DNA of 64,000 nt from Paractinoplanes aksuensis. GTDB lineage: Bacteria; Actinomycetota; Actinomycetes; Mycobacteriales; Micromonosporaceae. A model generated the notes under the pieces. That model searched no databases. It was not told where the DNA came from and worked only from the letters and a program-made list of their open reading frames with translations. Positions within the stretch are counted from its first letter, which is position 1, and each line of letters begins with the position of its first letter. The stretch covers positions 62,001 to 126,000 of the forward strand of contig NZ_JAMYJR010000026.1 of the NCBI RefSeq assembly GCF_024137025.1, written 5' to 3'. This document shows positions 42,236 to 49,842 of this stretch, piece after piece. Made by a program: the position numbers and the translations under genes.

Positions 42236-44392
42236 ATGGAGAACGAGGGAAAAGTCAAAGGGATCGCGGCCCGCGCCGCGCTGTGGAGCGCTCGCCACCG
42301 AGCGCTCGCGATCATCGGCTGGATCGCGTTTGTTGTCGGCGTGACCGTGCTCAGTGGACACTTCGGCACCATCGAGGCGACGTCGTCGGACCAGGGACAC
42401 GGGGATTCTGGTAAGGCCGACCGGATCGTCGAGGCGGCCGGGTTCCCCGAGCAGCCGGCCGGCGAGATGGTCATCATTCAGAACCGGGCCGGCACCGACC
42501 GTGGGGCTGCGATCACCGAGCTGACCAAAGCGCTCAAGTCCACGGCGAACGTCGTCGACGTGCAGCCGCCGGTCGAGTCGCCGGACAAGCGGTCCTCGCT
42601 CGTCACGTTCAGCATCAGCGGCGACGCCGAGACGGCGGCCGACCGGGTGCAGCCCTCGCTCGACACGGTGGCCGCGGTGCAGGCCAAGCACCCCGACCTC
42701 TATGTCGCGCAGGGCGGCTCGGCCAGCGGGGACAAGCTGATCGGCGAGGACCTCGAGAAGGGCCTGACCCAGCTCGGCATCCTTTCCATCCCGGTGACCC
42801 TGGGCATTCTGCTGGTCGCGTTCGGCGCCGTGGTCGCCGCCCTGCTGCCGGTCGCGCTGGCCATCATGGCCGTGATGGCGGCCATGGGCCTGCTCGCCTT
42901 CGCCAGCCGTCTGGCCCCCACGGTCGACACCACAGCCCACGTGATGCTGCTGGTCGGCCTGGCCGTCGGAGTCGACTACTGCCTCTTCTACATCCGCCGG
43001 GAACGCGACGAGCGGCGCAACGGCGCCGACCCGCACCGCGCCCTCGTGATCGCCGCCCAGACCTCGGGCCGCTCGATCTGGATCTCCGGCCTGACCGTCA
43101 TCGTCGCCATGGCCGGCATGTTCTTCACGTACGACGCCACGTTCGTCAGCTTCGCCGTCGGTACCATCCTCGTGGTCGCCACGGCCGTGCTCGGCTCGCT
43201 GACCGTGCTCCCGGCCCTGTTGTCGGCTCTCGGTGACAAGGTCGACGCGGTGAAGATCCCCGGCCTCTACCGCAAGCGCAGCGACGGCCGCATGTGGAAC
43301 GGTTTCCTGCGCCTGGTGCTGGCCAAGCCGCTGCTCTCGGCCGTGCTGGCCGTCGGGGTGCTGGCCGCGCTGGCCGCCCCCGCGCTCGACCTCAAGACGA
43401 AGGGTGAAGGCATCGAGGACCTGTCGCCCGACGCGCCGATCGTCCAGGCCTACCTGGCCGTCGAGAAAGCCTTCCCGAGCGAGATCTCGCCGGCCGAGGT
43501 CGTGGTCGAGTCGCCCGGCGCCGGCTTCGAGCAGAAGGTCACCGCGTTCCGGACGGCCGTCGAGAACAGCGGCGGCAAGCTCGCCGGCCCGGTCGACGTC
43601 GAGCTCAACCCGGCCGGCACGGTCGCGGTCGTCTCGGTCGGCCTGACCGACGAGAAGGCACTCGACCTGCTGCGCGACGACGTGGCCCCGGCCGCCTTCG
43701 GCTCCGGCGCGCTGGTCACCGGCGAGGCGGCGGGCAGCGCCGACTTCAACGCCCGGCTCGACGCGAGCCTGCCCTGGGTGTTCGGCTTCGTGCTCGGACT
43801 GGCTTTCCTGCTGCTGCTGGTGTCGTTCCGCTCGGTCGTGGTCGCGCTGACCGGCGTGGTGCTCAACCTGATGTCGGTCGCCGCGGCGTACGGCATGCTG
43901 GTCTTCGTCTTCCAGTACGGCCACTTCGAGAGCCTGCTCGGCTTCCAGGCGTCGGGCGGCATCACCAACTGGATGCCCCTGTTCCTGTTCATCATCCTGT
44001 TCGGACTGTCGATGGACTACCACGTCTTCGTGCTGAGCCGGATCCGCGAGGGCCACGACCGCGGCCTGCCCACCCGGCAGGCGGTGCGCGAGGGCATCGG
44101 CCGCACGGCCGGCGTCATCACCAGCGCGGCGGTGGTCATGGTGGCGGTGTTCGCCCTGTTCGCCACGCTGCCGATGGCCTCGACCAAGCAACTCGGCATC
44201 GGCCTGGCGGCGGCCGTGCTGCTGGACGCCACCATCATCCGGGCCGTCCTGCTGCCCGCCGTGATGGCCATGCTGGGCGAGAAGAACTGGTGGCTGCCGC
44301 GCTGGCTGGGCTGGCTGCCGCAGATCGCCCACGAGCCGCCGCCGGCCCCCGCCTCCGAACCCCGCGACCGCGAACTGACCACCGTCTCCTGA
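42236..44392 (+). CDS. MMPL-family RND exporter
   Basis: A 718-residue inner-membrane transporter of the MmpL/RND type with about 12 membrane segments in two six-helix halves, each preceded by an extracytoplasmic loop. First-half marks include VMLLVGLAVGVDYCLFYIRRERDER. In the second half IILFGLSMDYHVFVLSRIREG has the Asp-Tyr pair that carries protons in this family. MMPL proteins export lipids, glycolipids or siderophores. Position next to an acyl/glycan locus and a two-component system makes lipid or envelope export plausible, but the substrate is unknown. Inverted repeats such as CGATAC-N11-GTATCG lie upstream. Confidence 0.9.
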   Translation: MENEGKVKGIAARAALWSARHRALAIIGWIAFVVGVTVLSGHFGTIEATSSDQGHGDSGKADRIVEAAGFPEQPAGEMVIIQNRAGTDRGAAITELTKALKSTANVVDVQPPVESPDKRSSLVTFSISGDAETAADRVQPSLDTVAAVQAKHPDLYVAQGGSASGDKLIGEDLEKGLTQLGILSIPVTLGILLVAFGAVVAALLPVALAIMAVMAAMGLLAFASRLAPTVDTTAHVMLLVGLAVGVDYCLFYIRRERDERRNGADPHRALVIAAQTSGRSIWISGLTVIVAMAGMFFTYDATFVSFAVGTILVVATAVLGSLTVLPALLSALGDKVDAVKIPGLYRKRSDGRMWNGFLRLVLAKPLLSAVLAVGVLAALAAPALDLKTKGEGIEDLSPDAPIVQAYLAVEKAFPSEISPAEVVVESPGAGFEQKVTAFRTAVENSGGKLAGPVDVELNPAGTVAVVSVGLTDEKALDLLRDDVAPAAFGSGALVTGEAAGSADFNARLDASLPWVFGFVLGLAFLLLLVSFRSVVVALTGVVLNLMSVAAAYGMLVFVFQYGHFESLLGFQASGGITNWMPLFLFIILFGLSMDYHVFVLSRIREGHDRGLPTRQAVREGIGRTAGVITSAAVVMVAVFALFATLPMASTKQLGIGLAAAVLLDATIIRAVLLPAVMAMLGEKNWWLPRWLGWLPQIAHEPPPAPASEPRDRELTTVS

Positions 44393-44406
44393 CCCAACGC
44401 CTCCCT

Positions 44407-44439
44407 GTCGGGGTCTCGGCTCACCGCCGAGGCCCCGAC
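44407..44439. terminator. Bidirectional hairpin between MMPL and GNAT genes
   Basis: A 14-bp stem with one wobble pair (arms 44407-44420 and 44426-44439) and a 5-base loop between two convergent genes. It overlaps the 3' end of the GNAT gene. Confidence 0.7.
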
Positions 44440-45068
44440 TTGCTGTGCAGCAGGATCTCGGCGCCGACGGGGCGGTAGCCGGCGGACTGGAAGGCGCGGA
44501 TGCTGCGCGCGTTGCCCGCGGCCTGTTGAGACCAGAGCACCGCGCCCGCCGGGATCAGATGGCGGGCCGAGAGCGCGAGGGCCCGGCCCAGCCCACGGTC
44601 GCGCGCCTGCTCGTCGACCTCGATCGACACCTCCCACCGCCCCGCCACCCCACGCCCGACGGTGAGCAGGCCGCCCGGCGCTGACCAGGTGCGCACGTCG
44701 TCGCGGTGGCTCAAGGCCCGGCGTACCCGGGGATGGTCTTTCTCCTGCTCGGTCAGCGCCAGCGGCGGCGGCCCGGAAAGAGCGGGCGCCACAGTAAGAA
44801 GGTCGATCGTCTCGGTGGTGCGCCCGGTGCGAGCCATCAGCACGGCCAGGAAGACGGGGTTCATGGTGGCCGCGAGTGGATCACAGTCGAGCCCGGCGAT
44901 CGTGGCGTGAATCCACGTCGGGTCGTCGTCGAGAAAGATCACGGTGTGCGCTGTGAAGGCCAGCACGCCCGCGTCGCGCTCGCTCGGCTGCGGCACCACG
45001 GTCGTGCCCCCGTCGGCCGGCGGGAAGATGCCACCGGCCGCCGCCTCCAAAATCTTGGCCAATTCCAT
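44421..45068 (-). CDS. GNAT-family acetyltransferase-like protein
   Basis: A 215-residue protein. The C-terminal half has the GNAT acetyl-CoA-binding pattern (WEVSIEVDEQARDRGLGRALALSARHL, with RDRGLGRAL as motif A) and the SIRAFQSAGYRPVG segment. The N-terminal half is family-specific. I prefer ATG 45068 with AGGA upstream. ATG 45083 and GTG 45107 are alternatives. Substrate unknown. Confidence 0.75.
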   Translation of the reverse strand: MELAKILEAAAGGIFPPADGGTTVVPQPSERDAGVLAFTAHTVIFLDDDPTWIHATIAGLDCDPLAATMNPVFLAVLMARTGRTTETIDLLTVAPALSGPPPLALTEQEKDHPRVRRALSHRDDVRTWSAPGGLLTVGRGVAGRWEVSIEVDEQARDRGLGRALALSARHLIPAGAVLWSQQAAGNARSIRAFQSAGYRPVGAEILLHSKSGPRR

Positions 45069-45138
45069 GGGTCGATCCTGCATCCAGCGGGCGTCGGGTG
45101 TTGTCACCCAGCCGCCATCCCTGTGGACAGCCGCATTT

Positions 45139-45147
45139 TGTGGATAA
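45139..45147. promoter_or_regulatory. DnaA-box-like sequence
   Basis: A perfect TGTGGATAA (complement of TTATCCACA) immediately downstream of the crcB stop, with a related TGTGGACAG at 45122-45130. Significance uncertain. Confidence 0.4.
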
Positions 45148-45148
45148 C

Positions 45149-45502
45149 TCAGAGGGCGGTGCCGGCCAGGTGGCCCAGCGAGGCGGCGGCCAGGCCCACG
45201 GCGAGGCTCGTCACCACGTACGCGAAGGCTTTCAGGCGCTCTCCGCTCTCGAAGAGCGTGAGGGCCTCCAGGCTGAACGTGGAGTACGTCGTGAGCGCGC
45301 CGCAGAAGCCCACCCCCAGCAGTGACCAGGCGGCATCGCTGACGGGCACCCCGATCAGGAAGCCCAGCAGCAGCGACCCGGCGATGTTGACCACGAACGT
45401 GCCCAGGGGGAACGTCCCGGCCCGGTGGCGCAGGGCCTGATCGGTCAGATAGCGCAGCGGCGCCCCGACCGCCGCCCCCAGCGCGACCAGTAGGGGCGTC
45501 AT
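45149..45502 (-). CDS. crcB: CrcB/Fluc fluoride channel subunit
   Basis: A 117-residue four-helix membrane protein of the CrcB family that exports fluoride passively. Family motifs are GAPLRYLTD, FPLGTFVVNIAGSLLLGFL and GFCGALTTYSTFSLE, where the last contains the break helix and the Phe/Thr residues lining the pore. ATG 45502 overlaps the preceding crcB stop (ATGA). With its neighbour it probably forms a heterodimeric channel, as is common in Gram-positive bacteria. Confidence 0.92.
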   Translation of the reverse strand: MTPLLVALGAAVGAPLRYLTDQALRHRAGTFPLGTFVVNIAGSLLLGFLIGVPVSDAAWSLLGVGFCGALTTYSTFSLEALTLFESGERLKAFAYVVTSLAVGLAAASLGHLAGTAL

Positions 45503-45867
45503 CGCCGCGCTCGCCGGGCCATCGAGCGGCCGGCCCAGACGGCCAGGAGCGAACCGGCGGCGGTGGTGACGAGATAGGCGAAGCCGATCACGGTCGGTGA
45601 CACCACGACGTCGGTCATGGCCGTCGAAAACGTCGTATATCCCCCGAGAAATCCGGTGGTCAGGAAAAGCCGCAAGCGGCGCGGAGCGGGTACAAGCTCC
45701 GAAACGATGCCGATGGCCAAGCATCCGGACACGTTGATCAGCCAGGTCGCCCAGGGGAAGCCGCCCTCGAGATGGGGCCAGACCGTGGACAGGCCGTGTC
45801 GGGCCAGCGCGCCGAGCAGGCCACCGGCGGCGATCACGGACAGGTTCCGGAAGCTCACCCGGATCAC
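45499..45867 (-). CDS. crcB: CrcB/Fluc fluoride channel subunit (first of pair)
   Basis: About 122 residues with four hydrophobic helices. Motifs are GGLLGALARHGLS, FPWATWLINVSGCLAIG and TTGFLGGYTTFSTAMTD. I use GTG 45867; a second GTG at 45858 is possible. It differs enough from the downstream copy to act as the antiparallel partner. I see no fluoride riboswitch consensus upstream. Confidence 0.9.
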   Translation of the reverse strand: MIRVSFRNLSVIAAGGLLGALARHGLSTVWPHLEGGFPWATWLINVSGCLAIGIVSELVPAPRRLRLFLTTGFLGGYTTFSTAMTDVVVSPTVIGFAYLVTTAAGSLLAVWAGRSMARRARR

Positions 45868-46335
45868 GCTACCGGGGCCGTGACCGGGGCGAACGTGGCG
45901 GCGTCCGCCCCGGTCGGAGTGTCCACTGTAGGCCACGATCTTGATGAATCGGCGGGCGTGAAAGAAGTTACGGCTGTTGCTGGGTGATGTGTGACACACA
46001 GGTTTCGTACAGGGGTCGGGCGGGCCTCGTGGTCGGAGCCTCGTTTATTGGCCATTGCCGGGCATTTCGCCCACTCGACCCGGTGTGAGGACCGGGGAAC
46101 GATTACCTAACGGTCCGCGCGGAACTTAACCTTGAGTGGTAAGTTTCGGCGTCCGACTTTGCAGGTCTTCGAGGACCTGGCGATATCGCGCGCCCGAGTG
46201 ACACTAGATGGCAGCGCACCAGCAGCCGGCGATGGACGAGGGAATGCAGCACTTCAACAATCACTGCGGTCACGCCCGCCCGCCGGCCTCTCTGCAAAAA
46301 TCGGGTCGGTCAGCTTCCACAGAGAGGGTGAAGTG
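45868..46335. other. Intergenic region between crcB and the methyltransferase-like paralogue
   Basis: Some 470 bases without a supported gene. It holds divergent promoters for crcB and the 46336 gene. One inverted repeat, AACTTA at 46123-46128 and TAAGTT at 46140-46145, could be an operator for the plus-strand gene. The ORF extending upstream from 46336 to 46132 lacks a ribosome site and codon bias. Confidence 0.5.
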
Positions 46336-48201
46336 ATGTCGGAGCGCTCCGCTGCCCTGCTTCCCAACCAGGGTACGGACTTCGCTGCTGCGCTTAGCGC
46401 ACCGCCGGTCAACAACCTGCGGCGCATCGGCGGCGAGATGTTCAACTGGAGCGACCGCGACTCGCAGCGCAGCGAGGCGCTGCCCCGCGGCGCCGTCCTG
46501 CGCCACCTGATCGGGCAGTACGCCGGTCCCGGACGCGCGGTGCTGGTCGCCGGGCCGCACGCCGACGAGGTCGTCGTCGCGCTGGCCGACAGCGGGGCCT
46601 CGGTCACCTGGCTGCTCCGCTCGCTGATCGACGCCGAGGACGCGGCCCGCAACCACTCGCGGGTCACGGTGCTGTCCGGCGCCGCGGTCAAGCTCGACGC
46701 CGGTGAGCGCTTCGACCTGGTGGTCGCGGCGGACGGGGTCGAGCGGCTGAACTCGACCGAGGGCGAGCAGATGTCCCCGGCCCGGCTGATCGACCGGCTG
46801 GCCGAGGCGGTCCGCCCCGACGGCGTCCTGCTGCTGGTCCACGACAACCACCTGGGCGTGCACCACACTGTCCGGCTCGAGCCGGGCGCCCGCGAGCGTC
46901 TCGACTCCGACTGGGACGCGCCCGAGGACGAGAACGACCCCCAGCGCCCGGCCTCGCAGGAGCAGCTGGCGGCCCGCCTGGCCGAGTCCGGTCTGACCGT
47001 CGGCGCGTCGTACGCGGTGTTCCCCGAGCCGTCCGTCCCGACCGTGCTGGTCGGCGGGGGTCTGCTCGGCACGGTCACCTCGCCGCTGCGGCCCCGGCTC
47101 GGCACCGCGCTGTCCCAGGCCATCACCGCGGCCTACCGCAACCGTCCGGTCCTCAGCGACCCGCGCCGCCTGGTCAGCCGGGCCCTGCGGGCCGGCGCCG
47201 AGGCCTCGGTGGCCCCGGCCTGGCTGGTCATCGCCCGGGCGGGCGAGGTCGCCGGTCTCGACCGGCACGAGCTGCTGGTCGGCGACCCGAGCGGCACCTT
47301 CGCGTACGAGGTCTCGTCGCACCAGGGCGACGTCCGCACCACCGTTCTCGAGCCGCTCTCGGGCCCGCTCGAGCGGGCCGGGCTGCGCCGCGTCAGCGAG
47401 CCGTCCGCGCCCGGCGCCGACGCCGGGTACGTGCTCGAAGAGCGCCTGCTGCACCACGCCGCCACCGCCGACCTGCGCGCCCTGCGCCTCGAGCTGACCC
47501 AGTTCGACGCCTGGCTGCGCGGGCAGGCCCAGGACGGTCTGCTGACCGGTCCGGTCGCGCTGGCCGGTCTGGCCGACGTGCTGGTCACCGATCAGGGCCC
47601 GGCCCTGCTGCCCACCCGCTGGGAGCCGATCGAGCCGGTGCCGGTCGACACGGCCGAGATTCGCGCGGTCTGGCAGTTCGCCGTCCAGCTGATCACGTCG
47701 AGCCAGCCCAACCCGTGGCAGATCACGTCGAGCGCGGTCGACCTGACCGCGATCATGCTCGGCATGGTGGGCCGGGGGGTCGACGCCGACCGGGTGCGGG
47801 CGGCGGTCGAGCTGCACGTTCAGCTCGAGGCGGCCGAGTTCGACCTGAGCCTGGCCGACCAGCACGACCGGCGGCTGCAGCTGCTGGCGGTGTCGCCCGG
47901 CACGGCCTCGGTCGACATCCCCGGTTTCCGCGAGCTCACCGAGGCGCTGTGGCGCCAGCGGTACGAGGCGAGCCATCTGCTGGCGATGATGGAGTGGACC
48001 GAGCAGATGATCAAGTCGCGCGACCTCGCGGTCAGCAAGATGGACTGGGAGGTCCAGTTCTACAAGAAGACCTGGCCGGGCCGGGTCCTCATGGTCGCTC
48101 GCAGCGGCTACCGCGTGATCATGCGGGACGGCCGCAAGTTCGTCCGTAGCCGGCGGGCCCGCAAGGCAGCCGCCAAGACGCAGGCGCAGACGCAGGTGTG
48201 A
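46336..48201 (+). CDS. SAM-methyltransferase-like protein, paralogue of the 28.7-kb gene
   Basis: A 621-residue protein starting at ATG 46336. The first part resembles a class I methyltransferase (RAVLVAGPHADEVVVAL, FDLVVAADGVERLNS, AVRPDGVLLLVHDNHLGVHH), again with a modified glycine loop. The middle is family-specific, the later part helical (YEASHLLAMMEWTEQMIKSRDLAVSKMDW), and the end strongly basic (RVLMVARSGYRVIMRDGRKFVRSRRARKAA). It shares IGGEMF, AGPHxDE, VLSDPRRLVS and the basic tail with the protein at 28709-30208. It converges with pseI across a strong terminator. Probably part of the same surface-glycan system, but its reaction is not known to me. Confidence 0.7.
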   Translation: MSERSAALLPNQGTDFAAALSAPPVNNLRRIGGEMFNWSDRDSQRSEALPRGAVLRHLIGQYAGPGRAVLVAGPHADEVVVALADSGASVTWLLRSLIDAEDAARNHSRVTVLSGAAVKLDAGERFDLVVAADGVERLNSTEGEQMSPARLIDRLAEAVRPDGVLLLVHDNHLGVHHTVRLEPGARERLDSDWDAPEDENDPQRPASQEQLAARLAESGLTVGASYAVFPEPSVPTVLVGGGLLGTVTSPLRPRLGTALSQAITAAYRNRPVLSDPRRLVSRALRAGAEASVAPAWLVIARAGEVAGLDRHELLVGDPSGTFAYEVSSHQGDVRTTVLEPLSGPLERAGLRRVSEPSAPGADAGYVLEERLLHHAATADLRALRLELTQFDAWLRGQAQDGLLTGPVALAGLADVLVTDQGPALLPTRWEPIEPVPVDTAEIRAVWQFAVQLITSSQPNPWQITSSAVDLTAIMLGMVGRGVDADRVRAAVELHVQLEAAEFDLSLADQHDRRLQLLAVSPGTASVDIPGFRELTEALWRQRYEASHLLAMMEWTEQMIKSRDLAVSKMDWEVQFYKKTWPGRVLMVARSGYRVIMRDGRKFVRSRRARKAAAKTQAQTQV

Positions 48202-48202
48202 G

Positions 48203-48230
48203 AAAAGGGGGCCCCGAGGGGCCCCCTTTT
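48203..48230. terminator. Strong bidirectional terminator
   Basis: A stem of about 12 bp (AAAAGGGGGCCC and GGGCCCCCTTTT) with a very short loop and T-runs on both strands, between the convergent 46336 gene and pseI. Confidence 0.9.
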
Positions 48231-48239
48231 TGGTGCGGT

Positions 48240-49268
48240 CTAGATCAGTTCCCAGCTGAGCGGCGTGCCCTTGGCCGCATCGGCCGTGAAGGTGCGGCCC
48301 ATGACCAGGCCGATGGCGTCGGGCTCGAGCCCGCCGGTGGGGCGGATCGACCGTACGTTCTCGGGGGTGACCTTGTCGCCCGCCTTGACATCGGCCACGA
48401 CGTAGAGCGAGCGGCGGAACCGCAGGCCCTCTTTCTCGGCCTCGGTCGGGCCGATGTGCGTGGTGCCCAGCGCCTGCCAGGCCCGTTCCGTCTCGATCCG
48501 CATGGCCTTGAGCTCGGCCGGATCGAGCGAGAAGGCCGAGTCGACGCCGCCGTCGGCCCGGTCCATCGTGAAGTGCTTCTCGATCAGGCAGGCGCCGAAC
48601 GCGACCGAGGCGATCGGCACGCCGATGCCGTGCGTGTGGTCGCTGAGGCCGATCGGCCGCTCCAACATCTGGGCCAGGACCGGGATGCGGCGCAGGTTGG
48701 TGAACTCGGGCGGCGCCGGGTAGGACGCGGTGCAGCTCAACACGGTGATGTCGGTGGCGCCGGCGCCCTCGGCGGCCTCGACCGCGGCGGCGATCTCTTT
48801 CACCGAGGCCATGCCGGTCGAGATGATGATCGGCTTGCCCGTGCTCGCCGCGAGGCGGATCAGCGGCAGGTCGGTGATCTCGGACGAGGCGATCTTGTAG
48901 AGCGCGGCGTCGAGCTTCTCGAGCAGCTCGACCGCAGTGCGGTCGAAGGGGCTGGAGAACGGCGTGATGCCGCGCTCACGGGCGCGCTCGAAGATCGGCT
49001 GGTGCCAGTCCCACGGCGTGTGCGCGCGCTCGTACAGGTCGTACAGATAAGCCTCGGACCACAGCTCGTGGCCCTTGGAGATCTGGAAGCGCGGGTGCTT
49101 GACGTCCACAGTCATGGTGTCGGCCGTGTAGGTCTGGATCTTGATCGCGTCCGCGCCGGCGTCCGCCGCCGCGTCGACCAGGGCCAGCGCCCGGTCGAGA
49201 GAGCCGTTGTGGTTACCCGACATCTCCGCGACGATGTACGGCCGCTTCTCGGGCCCGAACTGAGTCAT
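48240..49268 (-). CDS. pseI: PseI-like pseudaminic acid synthase
   Basis: A 342-residue NeuB-family enzyme predicted to condense the PseG product with phosphoenolpyruvate to pseudaminic acid, using a divalent metal. N-terminal TIM barrel marks are YIVAEMSGNHNGSLDRAL, ADAIKIQTYTADTM, YKIASSEITDLPLI, IISTGMAS and GLSDHTHGIGVPIA, with EKHFTMDR near its end. A C-terminal antifreeze-like SAF domain spans about residues 285-342 (RRSLYVVADVKAGDKVTPENV). The EMSGNHNG start is closer to PseI than to sialic acid synthases by eye. It overlaps the pseH stop by one base (TAATG). Confidence 0.92.
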   Translation of the reverse strand: MTQFGPEKRPYIVAEMSGNHNGSLDRALALVDAAADAGADAIKIQTYTADTMTVDVKHPRFQISKGHELWSEAYLYDLYERAHTPWDWHQPIFERARERGITPFSSPFDRTAVELLEKLDAALYKIASSEITDLPLIRLAASTGKPIIISTGMASVKEIAAAVEAAEGAGATDITVLSCTASYPAPPEFTNLRRIPVLAQMLERPIGLSDHTHGIGVPIASVAFGACLIEKHFTMDRADGGVDSAFSLDPAELKAMRIETERAWQALGTTHIGPTEAEKEGLRFRRSLYVVADVKAGDKVTPENVRSIRPTGGLEPDAIGLVMGRTFTADAAKGTPLSWELI

Positions 49269-49720
49269 TACTTCCCTCTCTCCGTCCAGACGACGGTCTT
49301 CATCTCACCGTCGACGAGTCGTTCGTAGCGCCGCGTCTCTTTGAAGCCGAAGCGCCGGTGCAGGGCGAGTACCTGCTTGTTGTCGGCGAGTGTCTCGCCA
49401 CCCAGGGTCTCCAGGCCGAGCGGGCCGAAGGCGTAGTCGACGGCCTCCTTCTCCAGGCGCATCCACGCGAAGAGCAGTCGGTCGCCCAGCCCCGCGGCGT
49501 CCAGATAGAAGGACCAGGTGTTGCCGTCGAAGATGACGACGCCGGCGGGCGTGCCTGCATCGTCTTCGTAGATCAGCACATCACGCCACCGCTTTTCCCA
49601 CCACCTCGCATGCTCCTCGGGCTTGATCTCGTGCGTGGTCAGGCTCACGGCACGCACCGACTCGTGGTTGCGCCAGGGCAGGATCAGGTCCCGTTCGGCA
49701 TAGGTCGCAGGTCGCAGCAC
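49268..49720 (-). CDS. pseH: PseH-like N-acetyltransferase
   Basis: A 150-residue GNAT enzyme predicted to acetylate the 4-amino group of the PseC product. It opens with LRPATYAERDLILPWRNHESVR, typical of PseH-like proteins, and ends in LADNKQVLALHRRFGFKETRRYERLV, the acetyl-CoA-binding and substrate region. GTG 49720 fits the family start, although no strong ribosome site precedes it. It forms a two-gene unit with pseI, 15 kb from the other pse genes, and is divergent from a GGDEF-EAL gene. Confidence 0.88.
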   Translation of the reverse strand: MLRPATYAERDLILPWRNHESVRAVSLTTHEIKPEEHARWWEKRWRDVLIYEDDAGTPAGVVIFDGNTWSFYLDAAGLGDRLLFAWMRLEKEAVDYAFGPLGLETLGGETLADNKQVLALHRRFGFKETRRYERLVDGEMKTVVWTERGK

Positions 49721-49782
49721 AGTGTCAAAGTATGGCCGCTCGTCCCGCCTTCCCGCCGGGGACCTGGGTCACAGCGCAATTC

Positions 49783-49807
49783 CTCACCCCGGGGTGCCGT
49801 TCGCCGA
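49783..49807 (+). promoter_or_regulatory. Candidate FliA/WhiG-type promoter
   Basis: CTCA at 49783-49786, a 16-base spacer, and GCCGA at 49803-49807 (reading GCCGATCA). The ribosome site GAGGAGG and ATG 49843 follow. As I recall, FliA-family promoters of Actinoplanes have CTCA-N15-17-GCCGAA-like elements. The match is close but not exact, and only one such site was found. Confidence 0.5.
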
Positions 49808-49842
49808 TCAAACGGGAGCATTTTCCTCGAGGAGGCGACCGG

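Noticed and set aside
42167..44332. 721-residue minus-strand ORF
   Set aside because: Antisense shadow of the MMPL gene. The transporter frame has clear helices and family motifs.
45868..46130. Fluoride riboswitch upstream of the crcB pair
   Set aside because: I could not find the conserved crcB-motif core in the upstream sequence.
26973..49720. Legionaminic or sialic acid pathway instead of pseudaminic acid
   Set aside because: The dehydratase, aminotransferase, GNAT, PseG hydrolase and EMSGNHNG-type synthase together fit the Pse route better; a phylogeny would be needed to settle it.
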